From positions 5,580,001 through 5,644,000 of the forward strand of contig NZ_SHKK01000001.1 in NCBI RefSeq assembly GCF_004217135.1: 64,000 bases of DNA, written 5' to 3'. The notes beneath the pieces were generated by a model. The model did no database searches. It saw nothing but the letters and a program-made list of their open reading frames with translations, and was not told where the DNA came from. Position 1 is the stretch's first letter. Every line of letters starts with the position of its first letter. This document shows, piece after piece, positions 60,930-64,000 of the stretch. This stretch comes from Micromonospora violae (GTDB lineage Bacteria > Actinomycetota > Actinomycetes > Mycobacteriales > Micromonosporaceae). The position numbers and the translations under genes are program-made.

Positions 60930-61420
60930 GAGGCCGTGACCGCCTCGTCGTCCACTCGTTGTCCACAGCTCGTTGTCCACCGCCGGTGGATAACTACGGT
61001 CCGTCCTTCACCGGTTACCCACAGGCTGTGGAGAAACCCTGTGCACGAGGCTGTGGACGCCTGGGGACGACGGGCACGTTTTCCACCGATCACGATCAAC
61101 CTGTGTACGAGCTGTTGAAGGTTCTGGGGATGACGGCAATGGTGATCTTCCCCGCGATCCACAGGCTTGGGGAGAAAGTCGGTGGATTACCGGTGGATAA
61201 CCGGTGGACAACGGTGGACAACTGGCCGGCGCGGCCGGGCTGTGGACACACAAGCCGGTTGTACCCCCGGTTCTCCACAGCTAAATCACCGGTGGATAGC
61301 CTGTCTGAGCTGCGCAAACCCCGGTTCTCCACAGTTTGCACAGGTGCGATGAAGACGATGAGTTATCTCTTCTAAGAGAACAAAAACCAATCATCACCGT
61401 TGGGCTTTCTGTGGATCGGG
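60930..61420. other. oriC: Chromosomal origin oriC with a DnaA-box array and AT-rich stretch
   Basis: Between dnaA and dnaN. One perfect DnaA box, TTGTCCACA (60959-60967), and ten one-mismatch boxes (60973, 60985, 61015, 61027, 61192, 61203, 61213, 61241, 61271, 61325; each 9 bp from that base) in both orientations. Three of them are the GGTGGATAA/GGTGGACAA type at 61192-61221. Next comes an AT-rich stretch at 61359-61396 containing CTCTT-CT-AAGAG (61367-61378), a likely unwinding site. Box sequences, location and dnaA-oriC-dnaN order support this strongly. Confidence 0.92.
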
Positions 61421-61588
61421 CCGAACGCTGCCGGATCAACCCCGTCAGCATCGACACGATCCATGGGGTCGGGCGCACAGCCGATGTCCCCGCGCCCTAA
61501 GGTGCGATGGGTACCCGCACGGTCGGGCGGGACGGTAGGCAGCGGTCGGCATGAGAGAGTTGTCGCTGACGTCGACGCGGAGGCATTG

Positions 61589-62722
61589 ATGAAGTTCCGA
61601 GTGGAGCGTGACGCGCTCGCCGAGGCTGTGGCGTGGACCGCAAAGAGCCTGCCCAACCGGCCATCCGTACCGGTGCTCGCCGGGGTGATGCTCCGCGTCA
61701 CCGACGGCAACCTGCGGGTCTCCGGGTTCGACTACGAGGTCTCCAGCCAGGTGACCGTTGAGGTGCAGGGCGACGCCGACGGCGCCGCGCTCGTCTCCGG
61801 CCGTCTGCTCGCCGAGATCACCAAGGCGCTGCCGGCCAAGCCGGTCGACATCGCCGCGGTCGGCGCGCACCTCGAGTTGGTCTGCGGCAGCGCCCGGTTC
61901 ACCCTGCCCACCATGCCGGTGGAGGATTACCCGGCGCTGCCCGAGATGCCGCAGAGCGCCGGCACTGTCGACGCCGCCGCGTTCGCCACGGCGGTGTCCC
62001 AGGTCGCCATCGCGGCCGGTCGTGACGAGACGCTGCCGATGATGACCGGGGTCCGCGTCGAGCTGTCCGGCGACACGCTGTCGATGCTCGCCACCGACCG
62101 TTACCGGTTGGCGCTGCGCGAGATCCAGTGGCGGCCGGACGACCCTGAGGTGAGCATCAACGCCCTGGTGCCGGCTCGCACCCTGAACGACACCGCCAAG
62201 GCCCTCGGCCCGCTGGGCGGCGAGGTCACCCTCGCCCTCGCCCAGGGCGCTGCGGGCGAGGGCATGGTCGGTCTCGCGGGCGGCACCCGACGCACCACCA
62301 GCCGGCTGCTCGACGGCGCCAACTACCCGCCGGTGCGGTCGCTCTTCCCGGCCACCCACAACGCCGCCGCCCGAGTCCCGGTCAGCACGCTGATCGAGGT
62401 GGTCAAGCGGGTCGCGCTGGTCGCCGAACGCACCACGCCGGTGTTGCTCAGCTTCAGCGCCGACGGCCTGGTGGTCGAGGCCGGCGGTTCCGAGGAGGCC
62501 CGCGCCAGCGAGGCGATGGAGGCCACCTTCACCGGTGACCCGCTCACCATCGGTTTCAACCCGCAGTACCTCATCGACGGTCTGGCAAACCTGGGATCCC
62601 AGACGGCCGTGCTCTCGTTCGTCGACGCCTTCAAGCCCGCGGTGATCTCGCCCGCCGGCGAGGATGGCGAGGTCATTCCGGGGTATCGGTACCTCATCAT
62701 GCCGATCCGCGTCTCGCGCTGA
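61589..62722 (+). CDS. dnaN: DNA polymerase III beta sliding clamp
   Basis: 377 aa from the ATG at 61589 after GGAGGCATTG; the longer upstream frame crosses oriC and was rejected. Three clamp domains: MKFRVERDALAEAVAWTAKSLPNRPSVPVLAGV-type start (key LPNRPSVPVLAG), LPTMPVEDYPALPEMPQSAG, DETLPMMTGVRVEL and a closing GYRYLIMPIRVSR with the family-typical MPxR tail. It encircles DNA and tethers polymerase III. Confidence 0.97.
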   Translation: MKFRVERDALAEAVAWTAKSLPNRPSVPVLAGVMLRVTDGNLRVSGFDYEVSSQVTVEVQGDADGAALVSGRLLAEITKALPAKPVDIAAVGAHLELVCGSARFTLPTMPVEDYPALPEMPQSAGTVDAAAFATAVSQVAIAAGRDETLPMMTGVRVELSGDTLSMLATDRYRLALREIQWRPDDPEVSINALVPARTLNDTAKALGPLGGEVTLALAQGAAGEGMVGLAGGTRRTTSRLLDGANYPPVRSLFPATHNAAARVPVSTLIEVVKRVALVAERTTPVLLSFSADGLVVEAGGSEEARASEAMEATFTGDPLTIGFNPQYLIDGLANLGSQTAVLSFVDAFKPAVISPAGEDGEVIPGYRYLIMPIRVSR

Positions 62723-62762
62723 TCGCGCGCAGCAACACCCAGATCCACGGAGGTAGGAACAC

Positions 62763-63635
62763 ATGCAGCTCGGCCTAGTAGGACTCGGCCGTATGGGCGG
62801 CAACATGCGGGAGCGGTTGCGTTCGGCCGGGCACGAGGTGGTCGGCTTCGACCACAACGCGCAGATCAGCGACGTCACGTCCCTCGCGGGCCTGGCGGAG
62901 AAGCTTGAGTCCCCGCGCGCGGTCTGGGTCATGGTGCCCGCCGGTGTCACCGACGCCACCATCGACGAGCTCGCCGAGGTGCTCGGCGAGGGCGACATCA
63001 TCATCGACGGCGGAAACTCGCGCTTCAGCGACGACGCCCCGCGCGCCGAGCGGCTCAACGAGCTGGGCATCGGCTACATCGATGTCGGGGTCTCCGGCGG
63101 CGTCTGGGGCCGGCAGAACGGCTACGGGCTGATGGTCGGCGGTGCCCAGGAACACGTCGACCGACTGATGCCGATCTTCAACGCGCTCAAGCCGGAGGGT
63201 GAGTTCGGCTTCGTGCACGCCGGTCCGGTTGGTGCCGGGCACTACTCGAAGATGGTGCACAACGGCATCGAGTACGGCCTGATGCACGCCTACGCCGAGG
63301 GCTACGAGCTGATGGCCGCCTCGGAGCTGGTGACCAACGTGCCGGGCGTCATCAAGTCCTGGCGCGAGGGCACTGTCGTCCGGTCCTGGCTGCTCGACCT
63401 GCTGGACCGGGCGCTCGACGAGGACCCGGAGCTGGCCGAGCTGAGCGGCTACACCGAGGACACCGGCGAGGGCCGGTGGACGGTCGACGAGGCGGTCCGG
63501 CTGGCCGTGCCGCTGAACGTCATCACCGCGTCGCTGTTCGCCCGGTTCGCCTCGCGGCAGGACGACTCGCCCGCCATGAAGGCCGTCTCCGCGCTGCGTC
63601 AGCAGTTCGGTGGCCACGCCGTCCACAAGCGCTGA
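62763..63635 (+). CDS. gnd: 6-phosphogluconate dehydrogenase, decarboxylating (short YqeC/NAD-type)
   Basis: 290 aa, ATG start after CACGGAGGTAGGAACAC. NAD(P) site [19 protein letters not shown], then [65 protein letters not shown] (KMVHNGIEY catalytic region) and a short C-terminal domain. It converts 6-phosphogluconate to ribulose 5-phosphate. Its 290-aa length marks the short, often NAD-preferring subfamily. The dnaN-gnd-recF order is a known Streptomyces-type arrangement. Confidence 0.95.
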   Translation: MQLGLVGLGRMGGNMRERLRSAGHEVVGFDHNAQISDVTSLAGLAEKLESPRAVWVMVPAGVTDATIDELAEVLGEGDIIIDGGNSRFSDDAPRAERLNELGIGYIDVGVSGGVWGRQNGYGLMVGGAQEHVDRLMPIFNALKPEGEFGFVHAGPVGAGHYSKMVHNGIEYGLMHAYAEGYELMAASELVTNVPGVIKSWREGTVVRSWLLDLLDRALDEDPELAELSGYTEDTGEGRWTVDEAVRLAVPLNVITASLFARFASRQDDSPAMKAVSALRQQFGGHAVHKR

Positions 63636-63651
63636 GCGGTATCCACAACCT

Positions 63652-64000
63652 GTGTACGTTCGCCGGCTGGAACTGGTCGACTTCCGCTCGTACGAGCGGG
63701 TGGCCGTCGACCTCCAGCCGGGGGCGAATGTTCTGATCGGTGCCAACGGCGTCGGTAAGACCAACCTCGTCGAAGCGCTGGGCTACGTGGCGACCCTGGA
63801 CTCACACCGGGTCGCCACCGACGCGCCTCTGGTCCGGATGGGCGCCGCGTCCGCGGTGATCCGCTGCGCGGTGGTGCACGACGGCCGCGAGCTGTTGGTC
63901 GAGCTGGAGATCGTGCCCGGCAAGGCCAACCGGGCCCGTCTGGGCCGCTCGCCGGCGCGGCGGGCCCGGGACGTGCTGGGGGCGCTCCGGCTCGTACTGT
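63652..64000 (+). CDS. recF: DNA replication/repair protein RecF, partial (3' end outside window)
   Basis: The first 116 residues are visible from a GTG at 63652. [22 protein letters not shown], then the ATP-binding loop [23 protein letters not shown] (GANGVGKT Walker A), [18 protein letters not shown] and a region before the Lid. RecF loads RecA at gaps via RecOR. A one-mismatch DnaA-like box GTATCCACA (63639-63647) lies just before the start, between gnd and recF. The rest of the gene lies beyond the window. Confidence 0.95.
   Translation, partial: MYVRRLELVDFRSYERVAVDLQPGANVLIGANGVGKTNLVEALGYVATLDSHRVATDAPLVRMGAASAVIRCAVVHDGRELLVELEIVPGKANRARLGRSPARRARDVLGALRLVL

Noticed and set aside
63639..63647. 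DnaA box before recF
   Set aside because: One mismatch and no partner box nearby; listed only within the recF entry.
1..64000. tRNA, rRNA, tmRNA, insertion sequence or prophage
   Set aside because: I looked for rRNA stretches, transposase motifs and integrase motifs and found none. tRNAs could be missed without a scanning tool.

Overview
The window is a GC-rich actinobacterial chromosome segment that contains the replication origin. Gene content and order point to Micromonosporaceae, most likely Micromonospora or a close relative. The signs are a dnaA with a very long domain II, an actinobacterial parS core (GTTTCACGTGAAAC), frequent GTG starts, gnd between dnaN and recF, and mycothiol-era genes such as a maleylpyruvate-isomerase-fold protein. 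From memory, two blocks resemble the Mycobacterium tuberculosis origin flanks: ino1-padR-DUF5318-ponA-GT87-rpsF-ssb-rpsR-rplI-dnaB (Rv0046-Rv0058) and pcnA-murJ-sigM-trxB-trxA-cwlM-parB-parA-rsmG-jag-yidC-yidD-rnpA-rpmH-dnaA-dnaN-recF (Rv3907-Rv0003). Here the two blocks are joined.

Layout: 1-5.5 kb holds a partial GNAT gene, a DoxX protein, a GT87 mannosyltransferase-like protein and a leftward molybdenum-cofactor cluster (moaC-moaB, moeA-moaE). 5.7-15.4 kb is accessory: a 1034-aa SARP/AfsR-type regulator, a membrane GGDEF-EAL protein, a GT87-like membrane protein, a phosphoribosyltransferase, a zinc-finger protein and a DinB-fold protein. 15.4-22 kb is replication and translation: dnaB interrupted by a 475-aa intein, a conserved-looking membrane protein, then rpsF-ssb-rpsR-rplI behind a leader that can sequester the rpsF Shine-Dalgarno sequence. 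22.5-36.4 kb holds nfo, two GT-C-type membrane proteins, a bifunctional penicillin-binding protein, DUF5318, PadR plus ino1 behind a 25-bp palindrome, ogt and an NfeD/flotillin pair. 36.4-46.4 kb is pcnA, murJ, a pseudokinase, sigM with its anti-sigma partner, trxB, trxA and a CwlM-like amidase. 46.4-51 kb holds a GNAT gene, a PLP aminotransferase, a D-Ala-D-Ala-ligase-type protein and a HIT-like protein.

51-64 kb is the origin domain: five parS sites, parB-parA-rsmG-jag-yidC-yidD-rnpA-rpmH reading away from dnaA, then dnaA, oriC (about 61.0-61.4 kb, many DnaA boxes and an AT-rich stretch), dnaN, gnd and the start of recF. Perfect DnaA boxes also occur outside oriC: a pair between murJ and the pseudokinase, a cluster beside the outermost parS site, and one upstream of dnaA.

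I saw no rRNA, tRNA, insertion sequence or CRISPR array. The most distinctive features are the class 3-type DnaB intein, the rpsF leader, the off-origin DnaA-box clusters, the PadR palindrome and the MurJ/pseudokinase arrangement. No database search was possible, so family names rest on recognising motifs and gene order.
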